This document shows, piece after piece, positions 25,246 through 33,452 of a stretch of 40,602 nucleotides of DNA (positions are counted from its first letter, which is position 1; every line of letters starts with the position of its first letter). Source of the stretch: Pseudomonadota bacterium (lineage in GTDB: Bacteria; Pseudomonadota; Gammaproteobacteria; Burkholderiales; Thiobacillaceae). The DNA lies in the NCBI GenBank assembly GCA_030690985.1, contig JAUYFG010000124.1, positions 1 through 40,602 on the forward strand, read 5' to 3'. Made by a program: the position numbers and the translations under genes. Under the pieces are notes generated by a model. It had not been told where the DNA came from and did not search any database. It was given only the letters and a program-made list of their open reading frames with translations.

Positions 25246-27594
25246 ATGCCCTTGATCGAAATTGACGGCAAGAAGATCGAGATCGCAGCCGGGGCGACGG
25301 TGATGGATGCCGCGCATCAGGCCGGCATCGTCATCCCGCATTTCTGCTACCACAAGAAACTGTCCATCGCCGCCAGTTGCCGCATGTGCCTGGTGGAAGT
25401 GGAGAAAGCGCCGAAGCCGCTGCCCGCTTGCGCCACGCCGGTTACCGACGGCATGAAGGTGCAGACCCGTTCACCCAGGGCCATCACCGCGCAGCAGGGG
25501 GTGATGGAGTTCCTCCTGATCAACCACCCGCTAGACTGCCCGATCTGCGACCAGGGCGGCGAGTGCCAGTTGCAGGACATCGCGGTCGGTTATGGCGGTT
25601 CGGCCTCGAACTATCACGAGCCCAAGCGCGTGGTGAAAGAGAAAGACCTCGGCCCGCTGATCGCCACCGACATGACCCGCTGCATCCATTGCAGCCGCTG
25701 CGTGCGCTTCGGCCAGGAAATCGCCGGCCTGATGGAGCTGGGCATGCCCGGTCGTGGCGAGCACACCGAGGTGATGCCGTTCCTGGAAACCCAGGTCAGC
25801 CATGAACTCTCCGGCAACGTCATCGAGCTTTGCCCGGTCGGCGCGCTGACTTCCAAGCCGTTTCGCTACAGCGCGCGTTCCTGGGAACTCTCCCGGCGCA
25901 AGTCGGTGAGTCCGCACGACGGCCTCGGCGCCAACATCCAGGTGCATGTGAAGAACAACCGCGTCATGCGCGTGGTGCCACGGGACTTTGAGCCCATCAA
26001 CGAGTGCTGGATCGCCGACCGCGATCGTTACAGCTACGAAGCGCTGAACTCCGAACAACGCCTGACCGCCCCCATGCTCAAGCGGGACGGCCAGTGGCAA
26101 GTGGCGAGTTGGCAGGACGCCCTCGAACACGTCGCCGACCGTCTCGGCCGGATTCGCGAGAGCAAGGGCGCGTCCGCCATCGGTGCGATTGCCTCGCCGC
26201 ACCAGACGGTCGAGGAGTTGTATCTGTTCACCAAGCTGATGCGCGGACTCGGCACGGAAAACATCGACCACCGCCTGGCCCAGGCCGATGCCACGGTCGG
26301 CAGCGGCGCGCGCTGGCTGGGGATGCCGGTCGCCGAGCTCAATACGCTGGATCGCGTGCTGCTGGTCGGTTCCACGATCCGCCGCGAGCAGCCGCTGGTT
26401 GCGCAACGTCTGCGCCAGGCGGTCAAGCACGGCGCACAACTCAACGTGTTGCACGCGGCTGGCGATGACCTGCTGTGCAAGGTGAATGCCCGCCTGGTCG
26501 CCAAGCCCAGCGCGTGGGTGCATGCCCTGGCGCAGATCGCCAAAGCCATGCAAGTAGGAGCGGGCTTGCCCGCGATTGCGGACGTCAGCGTGAGCGACAA
26601 CGCCCGCGCCATCGCCGCCAGCCTCCTCAGTGGCAAAAGCGGTGGCGAGAAGAAGGCCATCCTGCTGGGCGCCCTGGCACAGAACCATCCCACCGCCACG
26701 CAACTGCATGCCTTGGCGGAGGCCATCGCCAAAGCCAGCGGCGCCACCCTGGGTTTCCTCGCGCCCGCCGTCAACAGCGTCGGCGCGCAACTGGTGGGCG
26801 TACTGCCCGGCCCGAATGGCCTCGGCGCCCGCGCCATGCTGGCCGACCAGCGTGCCGCTTATGTGTTGCTCGGCGCCGAGCCGGAGCTGGACGCCTATGA
26901 CGCCGCCGAAGCCGCTGCCGCACTGCGCGGCGCCGAGTTCGTGGTGGCCATGAGCGCATTCAAGACCGCCGCGCTGGAATACGCCGATGTGCTGCTTCCC
27001 ATCGCGCCATTCACGGAAACCGCCGGCAGCTTCGTCAACATGGAAGGCCGCTTGCAAAGCTTCCACGGCGTGGTCAAGCCGCAAGGCGAGGCGCGTCCGG
27101 CCTGGAAAGTGCTGCGGGTGCTGGGCAATTTGTTGAGCCTGGGCGGTTTCGATTACGACACGGCTGAAGCGGTGCGTGGCGATGCGCTGTCAACTGACTT
27201 CGCCGCCGGCCTGGACAACGCCGCGCCCTGTAGCGCCGGCTTCCAGCCGGCAGTTTTAAAGACGCCGGCAGGGATGCCGGCGCTACACGAGGGTCTCGAA
27301 CGGCTGGGCGAGACCCCGTTGTATCAGCTCGACCCCCTCGCTCGACGTTCTCCTGCCTTGCAGGCGACGCCGGACGCCGCCGCCCCGGTGGTGTGGATCG
27401 GCAGCGAGTTGCTGACCGGCCTGGGTATAGCCGAAGGCAGCCTGGTGCGGGTGCGCCAGGGCGGCGGCGAAGCCATCCTGCCGGTGCGCCGGGATGACCG
27501 TCTCGCGGTTGACACCGTGCGGGTGGCCGCCGCGCACCCCCTGACCGCCACCCTGGGCGCCCGCCTCGGCCCCGTGAGCGTGGAGAAAGCCTGA
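25246..27594 (+). CDS. nuoG: NADH-quinone oxidoreductase subunit G
   Basis: The largest peripheral subunit, relaying electrons through 2Fe-2S N1b and 4Fe-4S N4 and N5. The 782-residue product has C34, C45, C48 and C62 (N1b), [14 protein letters not shown] with the His ligand of N5, [14 protein letters not shown] and [13 protein letters not shown], followed by a molybdopterin-oxidoreductase-like domain without cofactor. Two stretches of the C-terminal half are translated repeats: VGAGLPAI near 437-444 and about 20 residues near 662-681 (CSAGFQPA to GMPALH). Both keep the frame, so the gene is complete and presumably functional. Confidence 0.96.
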   Translation: MPLIEIDGKKIEIAAGATVMDAAHQAGIVIPHFCYHKKLSIAASCRMCLVEVEKAPKPLPACATPVTDGMKVQTRSPRAITAQQGVMEFLLINHPLDCPICDQGGECQLQDIAVGYGGSASNYHEPKRVVKEKDLGPLIATDMTRCIHCSRCVRFGQEIAGLMELGMPGRGEHTEVMPFLETQVSHELSGNVIELCPVGALTSKPFRYSARSWELSRRKSVSPHDGLGANIQVHVKNNRVMRVVPRDFEPINECWIADRDRYSYEALNSEQRLTAPMLKRDGQWQVASWQDALEHVADRLGRIRESKGASAIGAIASPHQTVEELYLFTKLMRGLGTENIDHRLAQADATVGSGARWLGMPVAELNTLDRVLLVGSTIRREQPLVAQRLRQAVKHGAQLNVLHAAGDDLLCKVNARLVAKPSAWVHALAQIAKAMQVGAGLPAIADVSVSDNARAIAASLLSGKSGGEKKAILLGALAQNHPTATQLHALAEAIAKASGATLGFLAPAVNSVGAQLVGVLPGPNGLGARAMLADQRAAYVLLGAEPELDAYDAAEAAAALRGAEFVVAMSAFKTAALEYADVLLPIAPFTETAGSFVNMEGRLQSFHGVVKPQGEARPAWKVLRVLGNLLSLGGFDYDTAEAVRGDALSTDFAAGLDNAAPCSAGFQPAVLKTPAGMPALHEGLERLGETPLYQLDPLARRSPALQATPDAAAPVVWIGSELLTGLGIAEGSLVRVRQGGGEAILPVRRDDRLAVDTVRVAAAHPLTATLGARLGPVSVEKA
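26554..26577. repeat. Half hairpin repeat translated inside nuoG
   Basis: GTAGGAGCGGGCTTGCCCGC with the following GATT is the left half of the family seen at 6749 and 33341. It is read as VGAGLPAI in the nuoG frame. No right half is present. Confidence 0.75.
27229..27287. repeat. Full hairpin repeat translated inside nuoG
   Basis: TGTAGCGCCGGCTTCCAGCC at the left pairs with GCCGGCA-GGATGCCGGCGCTACA at the right around GTTTTAAAGAC. It is read without a stop as [20 protein letters not shown]. It is a cousin of the family at 1-165 and 12662. Confidence 0.8.
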
Positions 27595-27595
27595 T

Positions 27596-28624
27596 ATGGA
27601 CGCAATGCTCGCTCCCCTGGCCGAACTGCTCGGCCCCGCCTGGCTACCGATCTGGACCCTGATCAAGATCATCGCCATCGTCGCCCCCCTGATGATCGGC
27701 GTGGCCTATCTGACCTATGCCGAGCGCAAGATCATCGGCTACATGCAGGTGCGTATCGGCCCCAACCGGGTCGGCCCGCTCGGCTTGCTGCAACCCATCG
27801 CCGACGGACTCAAGCTGTTGATGAAGGAAATCATCATCCCCAGCGGTGCCAACAAGGGCCTGTTCATCCTGGGGCCGGTGCTGGTGCTCGCCCCGGCGCT
27901 GGCGGCCTGGGCGGTATTCCCGTTCACCGAGTCGCTGGTACTGGCCAACATCAACGCCGGCCTCCTGTACATCATGGCCATCACTTCGATGGGCGTTTAC
28001 GGCGTGGTGGTGGCGGGCTGGGCCTCCAACTCCAAGTACGCCTTCCTCGGCGCCATGCGCTCCTCGGCGCAGATCGTGTCGTATGAAATCGCCATGGGTT
28101 TCGCGCTGGTGGGTGTGCTGATGTGTGCGCAGAGTCTGAACCTGGTTGAAATCGTCAAAGGCCAGTCGGGCGGTTTCTGGCACTGGTACTGGCTGCCCTT
28201 GTTCCCGCTGTTCATCGTCTATCTGATTTCCGGCGTGGCGGAACTCAACCGCGCGCCGTTCGACGTGGCGGAAGGCGAGTCGGAGATCGTCGCCGGCTTC
28301 CACGTGGAATATTCCGGCATGGCCTTCGCCGTGTTCTTCCTGGCCGAATACGCCAACATGATCCTGGTCGCGGGCCTCACCAGCATCCTGTTCCTGGGGG
28401 GCTGGCTGTCGCCGTTCCCGTTCCTGCCGGACAGCATCATCTGGATCGGCGCGAAGATGAGCTTCGTGCTGTTCCTGTTCCTCTGGTTCCGCGCCACCTT
28501 CCCGCGTTATCGCTATGACCAGATCATGCGGCTGGGCTGGAAGGTATTCATTCCGGTGACCCTGGTCTGGATCGTCGTGGTCGGCGCCGCCATGCAGACG
28601 CCCTACGGCTATCTGTTCCACTAA
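27596..28624 (+). CDS. nuoH: NADH-quinone oxidoreductase subunit H
   Basis: Membrane subunit at the joint of the two arms, completing the quinone channel. The 342-residue product has about eight membrane helices and the signatures [46 protein letters not shown] and AEYANMI. ATG 27596 lies one base after the nuoG stop. Confidence 0.98.
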   Translation: MDAMLAPLAELLGPAWLPIWTLIKIIAIVAPLMIGVAYLTYAERKIIGYMQVRIGPNRVGPLGLLQPIADGLKLLMKEIIIPSGANKGLFILGPVLVLAPALAAWAVFPFTESLVLANINAGLLYIMAITSMGVYGVVVAGWASNSKYAFLGAMRSSAQIVSYEIAMGFALVGVLMCAQSLNLVEIVKGQSGGFWHWYWLPLFPLFIVYLISGVAELNRAPFDVAEGESEIVAGFHVEYSGMAFAVFFLAEYANMILVAGLTSILFLGGWLSPFPFLPDSIIWIGAKMSFVLFLFLWFRATFPRYRYDQIMRLGWKVFIPVTLVWIVVVGAAMQTPYGYLFH

Positions 28625-28638
28625 GGAGGACGGCGACC

Positions 28639-29130
28639 ATGTTCAACGGCATCAAGTCCTTCCTCGATACCTTCCTGCTCATCGAGTTGCTGCGCGGGAT
28701 GGCCCTGACCGGCCGCAATCTGTTCGCGCACAAGATCACGGTGCAGTTTCCGGAAGAAAAGACCCCGCAATCGCCGCGTTTCCGTGGCCTGCACGCGCAG
28801 CGCCGCTATGCCAACGGCGAGGAACGCTGCATCGCCTGCAAGCTGTGTGAGGCGGTTTGCCCGGCGCTGGCGATCAAGATCGAATCCGAGCAGCGCGACG
28901 ATGGCACCCGTCGTACCACGCTGTACGACATCGACCTGACCAAATGCATCTTCTGCGGCTTCTGCGAGGAAGCCTGCCCGGTGGACGCCATCGTCGAGAC
29001 GCGCATCCTGGAATACCACGGCGAGCAGCGCGGCGACCTCTACTACACCAAGGAAAAACTCCTGGCGGTGGGTGACCAGTACGAAGAACAGATCGCGCGC
29101 GACCGCGCGGTCGATGCCAAGTACCGCTGA
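28639..29130 (+). CDS. nuoI: NADH-quinone oxidoreductase subunit I
   Basis: Ferredoxin-like subunit with 4Fe-4S clusters N6a and N6b. The 163-residue product has both full ligand sets, [16 protein letters not shown] and [19 protein letters not shown] 28639 has a strong AAGGAGG about 9 bases upstream. The next nuo gene is 434 bases away because a HicAB pair lies between. Confidence 0.98.
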   Translation: MFNGIKSFLDTFLLIELLRGMALTGRNLFAHKITVQFPEEKTPQSPRFRGLHAQRRYANGEERCIACKLCEAVCPALAIKIESEQRDDGTRRTTLYDIDLTKCIFCGFCEEACPVDAIVETRILEYHGEQRGDLYYTKEKLLAVGDQYEEQIARDRAVDAKYR

Positions 29131-29133
29131 CGA

Positions 29134-29328
29134 ATGCCGCTGAAAATACAGGACATATTGGACATGCTGCGCAAGGATGACTGGGAACAGGTGGCGACAC
29201 GCGGGAGCCACCGGCAATTCAAACATCCGGTGAAAGCCGGCCGGGTGACCGTTGCCGGCAAGCTCAGCGACGACCTGGCTCCCGGGACGCTGAACAGCAT
29301 CCTCAAGCAAGCCGGATTGAAGAGGTAA
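29134..29328 (+). CDS. hicA: HicA-type toxin
   Basis: A 64-residue double-stranded-RNA-binding-fold mRNA interferase of the HicA family. The catalytic His is H26 in TRGSHRQFKHP, followed by the family's RVTVAGKLSDDLAPGTLNSILKQAGL. It starts three bases after nuoI and ends four before hicB, so the pair rides on the nuo message. No Shine-Dalgarno is evident, and translation may depend on nuoI. Toxic activity is inferred from the intact motif. Confidence 0.92.
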   Translation: MPLKIQDILDMLRKDDWEQVATRGSHRQFKHPVKAGRVTVAGKLSDDLAPGTLNSILKQAGLKR

Positions 29329-29332
29329 CACG

Positions 29333-29545
29333 ATGCGTTATGCCGTTGTGATCGAAAAAGCCGGCGCGGGTTTTTCCGCGTATGTGCCGGACTTGCCGGG
29401 GTGCGTGGCTGCCGGCCCGGATGTCGAACATGTGGAGCGCCTCATTCATGAGGCCATCGCGTTCCACCTGGAAGGACTGAGGGAAGACGGTTTCCCCGTT
29501 CCCCAGCCGGTAAGCCGCGTGGAGTACATGGAGGTGGCGGCCTGA
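29333..29545 (+). CDS. hicB: HicB-type antitoxin
   Basis: A 70-residue HicB with the partly degraded RNase H fold: MRYAVVIEKAGAGFSAYVPDLPGCVAAG and LIHEAIAFHLEGLREDG. This is the short form without a C-terminal DNA-binding domain, so it can neutralise HicA but probably cannot repress its own promoter. That fits a pair with no promoter of its own. GAGG lies about 10 bases before ATG 29333. nuoJ follows 19 bases later. Confidence 0.92.
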   Translation: MRYAVVIEKAGAGFSAYVPDLPGCVAAGPDVEHVERLIHEAIAFHLEGLREDGFPVPQPVSRVEYMEVAA

Positions 29546-29564
29546 CGGTCGACAGCACGCTGTT

Positions 29565-30182
29565 ATGGAATTCAAGAGCCTCATCTTCTACGTCTTCTCC
29601 GCCATCCTGCTGCTGGCGTCCCTGCGCGTGATTACCGCGCGCAACCCGGTGCATTCCGCGCTGGCGCTGGTGCTGGCCTTCTTCACGGCGGCCGGTATCT
29701 GGCTGCTGCTGGAAGCTGAATTCCTCGCCATCACCCTGGTGCTGGTCTACATCGGCGCGGTGATGGTGTTGTTCCTGTTCGTGGTGATGATGCTGGACAT
29801 CAACCTGACCGAACTGCGCAAAGGCTTCTGGAACTACTTGCCGGCGGGCCTGCTGGTTGCCGGCCTGATGGTGCTGGAAATGGTCATGGTGCTGGGCGGG
29901 GCCGACCTCGGCCTGGCCGAACCGGCGCCGCTGCCGGCCGATTACAGCAATACCAAGGAACTTGGCCGTTTGCTCTACACGGTTTACGTCTACCCGTTCG
30001 AGCTGGCTGCGGTGCTGCTGCTGGTGGCGATGGTCGCGGCCATCGCGCTGACCCATCGCAAACGCGGCGACACCAAGCGGCTCAACCCGGCCGAGCAGGT
30101 GAAGGTGAAACGCGCGGATCGCATCTACATGGTCAACATCAAGTCGCAAAAACCGGAAGCGCCGAAGGAGGACGAGGCATGA
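29565..30182 (+). CDS. nuoJ: NADH-quinone oxidoreductase subunit J
   Basis: Membrane subunit of complex I next to the quinone channel. The 205-residue product has five membrane helices, including the conserved [25 protein letters not shown]. The bases before ATG 29565 (GACAGCACGCTGTT) lack a Shine-Dalgarno; the nearest GGAGG is about 30 bases upstream, inside hicB. Its stop overlaps the nuoK ATG. Confidence 0.97.
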   Translation: MEFKSLIFYVFSAILLLASLRVITARNPVHSALALVLAFFTAAGIWLLLEAEFLAITLVLVYIGAVMVLFLFVVMMLDINLTELRKGFWNYLPAGLLVAGLMVLEMVMVLGGADLGLAEPAPLPADYSNTKELGRLLYTVYVYPFELAAVLLLVAMVAAIALTHRKRGDTKRLNPAEQVKVKRADRIYMVNIKSQKPEAPKEDEA

Positions 30183-30484
30183 TCGGCCTGAACCATTACC
30201 TCATCCTGGGCGCCGTGTTGTTCGCGATCAGCGTGGTGGGCATCTTCCTCAACCGCAAGAATGTGATCATCCTGCTCATGGCCATCGAACTGATGTTGCT
30301 GGCGGTGAACATGAACTTCGTCGCCTTCTCGCATTACCTCAACGACATGGCCGGCCAGGTGTTCGTCTTCTTCATCCTCACCGTGGCGGCGGCGGAATCC
30401 GCCATCGGCCTGGCCATCCTGGTGGTGCTGTTCCGCAATCTGCGCACCATCAACGTCGACGATCTCGATCGTCTGAAGGGCTGA
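30179..30484 (+). CDS. nuoK: NADH-quinone oxidoreductase subunit K
   Basis: Small proton-channel subunit. The 101-residue product has three helices and the two conserved membrane glutamates, in [13 protein letters not shown] and in [15 protein letters not shown] 30179 overlaps the nuoJ stop and has AAGGAGG upstream. nuoL, which normally follows at once, is displaced by a repeat and a toxin-antitoxin pair. Confidence 0.98.
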   Translation: MIGLNHYLILGAVLFAISVVGIFLNRKNVIILLMAIELMLLAVNMNFVAFSHYLNDMAGQVFVFFILTVAAAESAIGLAILVVLFRNLRTINVDDLDRLKG

Positions 30485-30490
30485 GATGAA

Positions 30491-30568
30491 ACGACCCCCT
30501 GACTCGCTACGCTCGTTTCCCCCCCGAGGGGGAGGTCAGTTCCTTCGGAACGGCCGAGCGGAACTGAC
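30491..30568. repeat. Repeat element between nuoK and the MNT gene
   Basis: ACGACCCCCTGACTCGCTAC and the following GCTCGTTTCCCCCCCGAGGG is a short element common in betaproteobacterial intergenic DNA. It ends in a 9-bp inverted pair, GTCAGTTCC (30535) and GGAACTGAC (30560-30568), the latter touching the ATG of the next gene. A GGGGG/CCCCC hairpin lies in the middle. Confidence 0.65.
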
Positions 30569-30886
30569 ATGTTGAGCCAGGCCACCCTCCAGGAAGCCGC
30601 GCGGGTTCTCGGCGAAGCCGCGAAACCGGCGAAAGTGATCCTGTTCGGCTCCTATGCGCGCGGCGATGCCGATGAGGGCTCGGACGTGGACTTCATGGTG
30701 ATCGAGCCCGAGGTTGACAACGCGGGTGAGGAGGCGGTGCGTCTCTATCGGGCTTTGCGGCCGATGCGCCTCCCAGTGGATGTTCTGGTGTATTCCGAAG
30801 CCGAAGTCGAGCGACGCCGCGATTGGTGCTCCAGCGCCGTGTACTGGGCGTTGCGTGAGGGCAAAGTGCTTTATGAGGCAGGCTGA
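30569..30886 (+). CDS. MNT-type minimal nucleotidyltransferase (antitoxin of a HEPN/MNT pair)
   Basis: A 105-residue minimal nucleotidyltransferase. It shows GSYARGDADEGSDVDF with G27-S28 and metal ligands D39 and D41, and a third acidic residue at D70 (LPVDVLV). In characterised pairs such as MntA-HepT, this enzyme adds AMP to the HEPN partner and silences it. It overlaps the HEPN gene by 14 bases. ATG 30569 follows the repeat element directly; GGA six bases upstream is the only hint of a ribosome binding site. Confidence 0.9.
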   Translation: MLSQATLQEAARVLGEAAKPAKVILFGSYARGDADEGSDVDFMVIEPEVDNAGEEAVRLYRALRPMRLPVDVLVYSEAEVERRRDWCSSAVYWALREGKVLYEAG

Positions 30887-31277
30887 TGACGAGGTACGCA
30901 CCCTGCTGCGGGTGGCAGCCCAGGACATGGCGGTACTGCGGCTCATCCTGGATGCGCCCCAGATCGAAATCGAGGGTGTGTGTTTCCATGCCCAGCAATG
31001 CGTTGAAAAGGCTTTGAAGGCAATGTTGGCTATGCATGGCGTGGTGTATGAGCGGACTCACAACCTGGTATCGCTGGCGGATACGCTGGCCGACCTGGGT
31101 GTGGCCACGCCCGTCGACACTGAAGTTCTGCTTCGCCTGAACCCCTGTGCCGTGACCTTTCGCTATGGCGACATGAAAATACCCAACATTACCCGTCAGG
31201 AAGCCATGATTAGTGCCGCACGAATTCTTGACTGGGCCAATAAAGAAGCGGATTCGGCCACTGCACGGGAAGGCTGA
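30873..31277 (+). CDS. HEPN-domain protein (putative RNase toxin of a HEPN/MNT pair)
   Basis: A 134-residue helical HEPN protein of the COG2250 type: CFHAQQCVEKALKAMLAMHG, then VVYERTHNLVSLADTLADLG. HEPN toxins of such pairs are RNases. The usual R-x4-6-H active-site spacing is not obvious here; the ERTH segment stands where relatives have KTHDL, so activity is uncertain. ATG 30873 lies within the MNT gene, indicating translational coupling. The stop is five bases before nuoL, so this pair too sits inside the nuo transcript. Confidence 0.88.
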   Translation: MRQADDEVRTLLRVAAQDMAVLRLILDAPQIEIEGVCFHAQQCVEKALKAMLAMHGVVYERTHNLVSLADTLADLGVATPVDTEVLLRLNPCAVTFRYGDMKIPNITRQEAMISAARILDWANKEADSATAREG

Positions 31278-31282
31278 AGAAC

Positions 31283-33307
31283 ATGGACATGAAAACCCTT
31301 TATCTCATCGTTCCCCTCGCCCCCCTGGCGGGCGCCATCATCGCCGGCCTGTTCGGCCGCCAGATCGGCCGCGTCGGTGCCCACACCGTCACCATTCTTG
31401 GCGTGGCGATCTCCTTCCTGGCTTCGCTCGCGGTGTTCCAGGATGTGCAGGCCGGCAATACCTCCAATGGCACGCTCTACACCTGGCTGACCTCGGGCTC
31501 AGTTGACAACCCTGTGACCCTGGAAATCGGCTTCCTGATCGACCGCCTCACCGCCGTGATGATGCTGGTGGTGACTTTCGTCTCGCTCATGGTGCACCTC
31601 TACACCGTCGGCTACATGGCGGACGACCCCGGCTATCAGCGCTTCTTCAGCTACATCTCGCTGTTCACCTTCTCCATGCTGATGCTGGTGATGAGCAACA
31701 ACTTCCTGCAACTGTTCTTCGGTTGGGAAGCGGTGGGTCTGGTGTCGTATCTGTTGATCGGCTTCTGGTACACCCGTGAGACGGCGATCTACGCCAACCT
31801 GAAGGCCTTTCTGGTCAACCGCGTCGGCGACTTCGGCTTCCTGCTCGGTATCGGTATGGTGTACGCCCATTTCGGCAGTCTCGATTACCAGCAGGTGTTC
31901 CAGATGGCGCCGCACCTGGCCAATCAGGAGATCAGCCTGATCGAGGGTTATTCCTGGCCGCTGATGGCGGTGATCTGCATCCTGCTGTTCGTCGGCGCCA
32001 TGGGCAAGTCGGCGCAATTCCCGCTGCATGTCTGGTTGCCGGATTCGATGGAAGGCCCCACCCCGATTTCTGCGCTGATCCACGCGGCGACCATGGTGAC
32101 CGCCGGCATCTTCATGGTGGCGCGGATGTCGCCGCTGTTCGAACTCTCCGACATCGCCCTGTCCTTCGTCATGGTGATCGGCGCCATCACCGCGCTGTTC
32201 ATGGGTTTCCTCGGCATCATCCAGAACGACATCAAACGGGTGGTGGCGTACTCCACCCTGTCGCAACTGGGCTACATGACCGTGGCGCTGGGCGCATCCG
32301 CCTACTCGGTGGCGATCTTCCATCTGATGACTCATGCCTTCTTCAAGGCTCTGCTGTTCCTGGCAGCGGGTTCCGTGATCATGGCCATGCACCATGAGCA
32401 GGACATCCGCAACATGGGTGGTCTGCGCAAGTACATGCCGATTACCTGGATCACCTCGCTGGTCGGCTCCCTGGCGCTGATCGGCACGCCGTTCCTGTCC
32501 GGGTTCTATTCCAAGGACTCGATCATCGAGGCGGTGAAGTTCTCGACCCTGCCCGGCTCCGGGTTTGCCTATATCGCCGTGGTGCTGGGCGTGTTCGTTA
32601 CGGCGTTCTATTCCTTCCGCATGTACTTCCTGGTATTCCACGGCAAGGAGCGCTTCAAGTGCGCACACGACACCCACGACCATGAGGCGGACAAGGACGG
32701 CGATGCGCACGGACATCATCATGGTGGCCATAGCTGCCCCCATGAGACGCCCTGGGTGGTGACCCTGCCGCTGGTCCTGCTGGCGATACCTTCTCTGGTC
32801 ATCGGCTATATCGCCATCGAACCCATGCTGTTCGGCGACTGGTTCGGCCATGCCATTCAGGTCGCCGAGCGCCACGGCGCCATGCAGGAACTGCAACACC
32901 ACTTCCACGGCGCCGCCGCGATGGCCCTGCACGCGCTGACCACCTTGCCGTTCCTGCTGGCGGCAGCGGGCGTGGGCTTGTCCTGGTTCTTCTACATGAA
33001 GCGGCCCGATATTCCCGCCGCCATCAAGAAACGCTTCAGTCTGATCTACCTGATACTGGACAAGAAATACGGCTTCGATATGTTCAATGACTGGTTCTTC
33101 GCCGGTGGCGCCCGCATGCTGGGTGGCCGTCTGTGGCGCTGGGGTGACGTGAAAGCGATCGACGGCTGGGTGGTAAACGGCTCTGCCCGTCTGGTCGGCA
33201 AGATCGCCGGCATCGTGCGCCATCTCCAATCCGGTTACATCTACCACTATGCCTTCGCCATGATCATCGGTGTGCTGCTGCTAGCCACCCTGTTCGCGCG
33301 GGCCTGA
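31283..33307 (+). CDS. nuoL: NADH-quinone oxidoreductase subunit L
   Basis: The distal proton-pumping subunit, an antiporter-like membrane protein. The 674-residue product has FFGWEAVGLVSYLLIGFWY, LHVWLPDSMEGPTPISALIHAATMVTAG and the long C-terminal helix region. Around residues 459-490 is a His-rich loop (HDTHDHEADKDGDAHGHHHG), a feature I recall in other betaproteobacterial NuoL. ATG 31283 follows the HEPN stop by five bases; ATG 31289 is an alternative. Confidence 0.98.
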   Translation: MDMKTLYLIVPLAPLAGAIIAGLFGRQIGRVGAHTVTILGVAISFLASLAVFQDVQAGNTSNGTLYTWLTSGSVDNPVTLEIGFLIDRLTAVMMLVVTFVSLMVHLYTVGYMADDPGYQRFFSYISLFTFSMLMLVMSNNFLQLFFGWEAVGLVSYLLIGFWYTRETAIYANLKAFLVNRVGDFGFLLGIGMVYAHFGSLDYQQVFQMAPHLANQEISLIEGYSWPLMAVICILLFVGAMGKSAQFPLHVWLPDSMEGPTPISALIHAATMVTAGIFMVARMSPLFELSDIALSFVMVIGAITALFMGFLGIIQNDIKRVVAYSTLSQLGYMTVALGASAYSVAIFHLMTHAFFKALLFLAAGSVIMAMHHEQDIRNMGGLRKYMPITWITSLVGSLALIGTPFLSGFYSKDSIIEAVKFSTLPGSGFAYIAVVLGVFVTAFYSFRMYFLVFHGKERFKCAHDTHDHEADKDGDAHGHHHGGHSCPHETPWVVTLPLVLLAIPSLVIGYIAIEPMLFGDWFGHAIQVAERHGAMQELQHHFHGAAAMALHALTTLPFLLAAAGVGLSWFFYMKRPDIPAAIKKRFSLIYLILDKKYGFDMFNDWFFAGGARMLGGRLWRWGDVKAIDGWVVNGSARLVGKIAGIVRHLQSGYIYHYAFAMIIGVLLLATLFARA

Positions 33308-33340
33308 CGGGCATGCTCCGGTCTGACCATGAAACCCGGC

Positions 33341-33406
33341 GTAGGAGCGGGCTTGCCCGCGATAGCGACGCTTCGATCCGTGCATCGCGGGCAAGCCCGC
33401 TCCTAC
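33341..33406. repeat. Hairpin repeat between nuoL and nuoM, GTAGGAGCGGGC family
   Basis: Complete copy: GTAGGAGCGGGCTTGCCCGC left, GCGGGCAAGCCCGCTCCTAC right. The motif TTGTTTCACGTTAATAC follows at 33421-33437. The 145-base gap it creates separates two genes that are usually adjacent. Confidence 0.9.
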
Positions 33407-33452
33407 GAGGGGTACCGCGTTTGTTTCACGTTAATACTTTGAAGAAAGCGAC

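Noticed and set aside
31499-33247. Long minus-strand frames opposite nuoL, nuoM and nuoN
   Set aside because: They mirror membrane-protein genes and read as His/Gln/Asp-rich shadows without motifs or ribosome binding sites.
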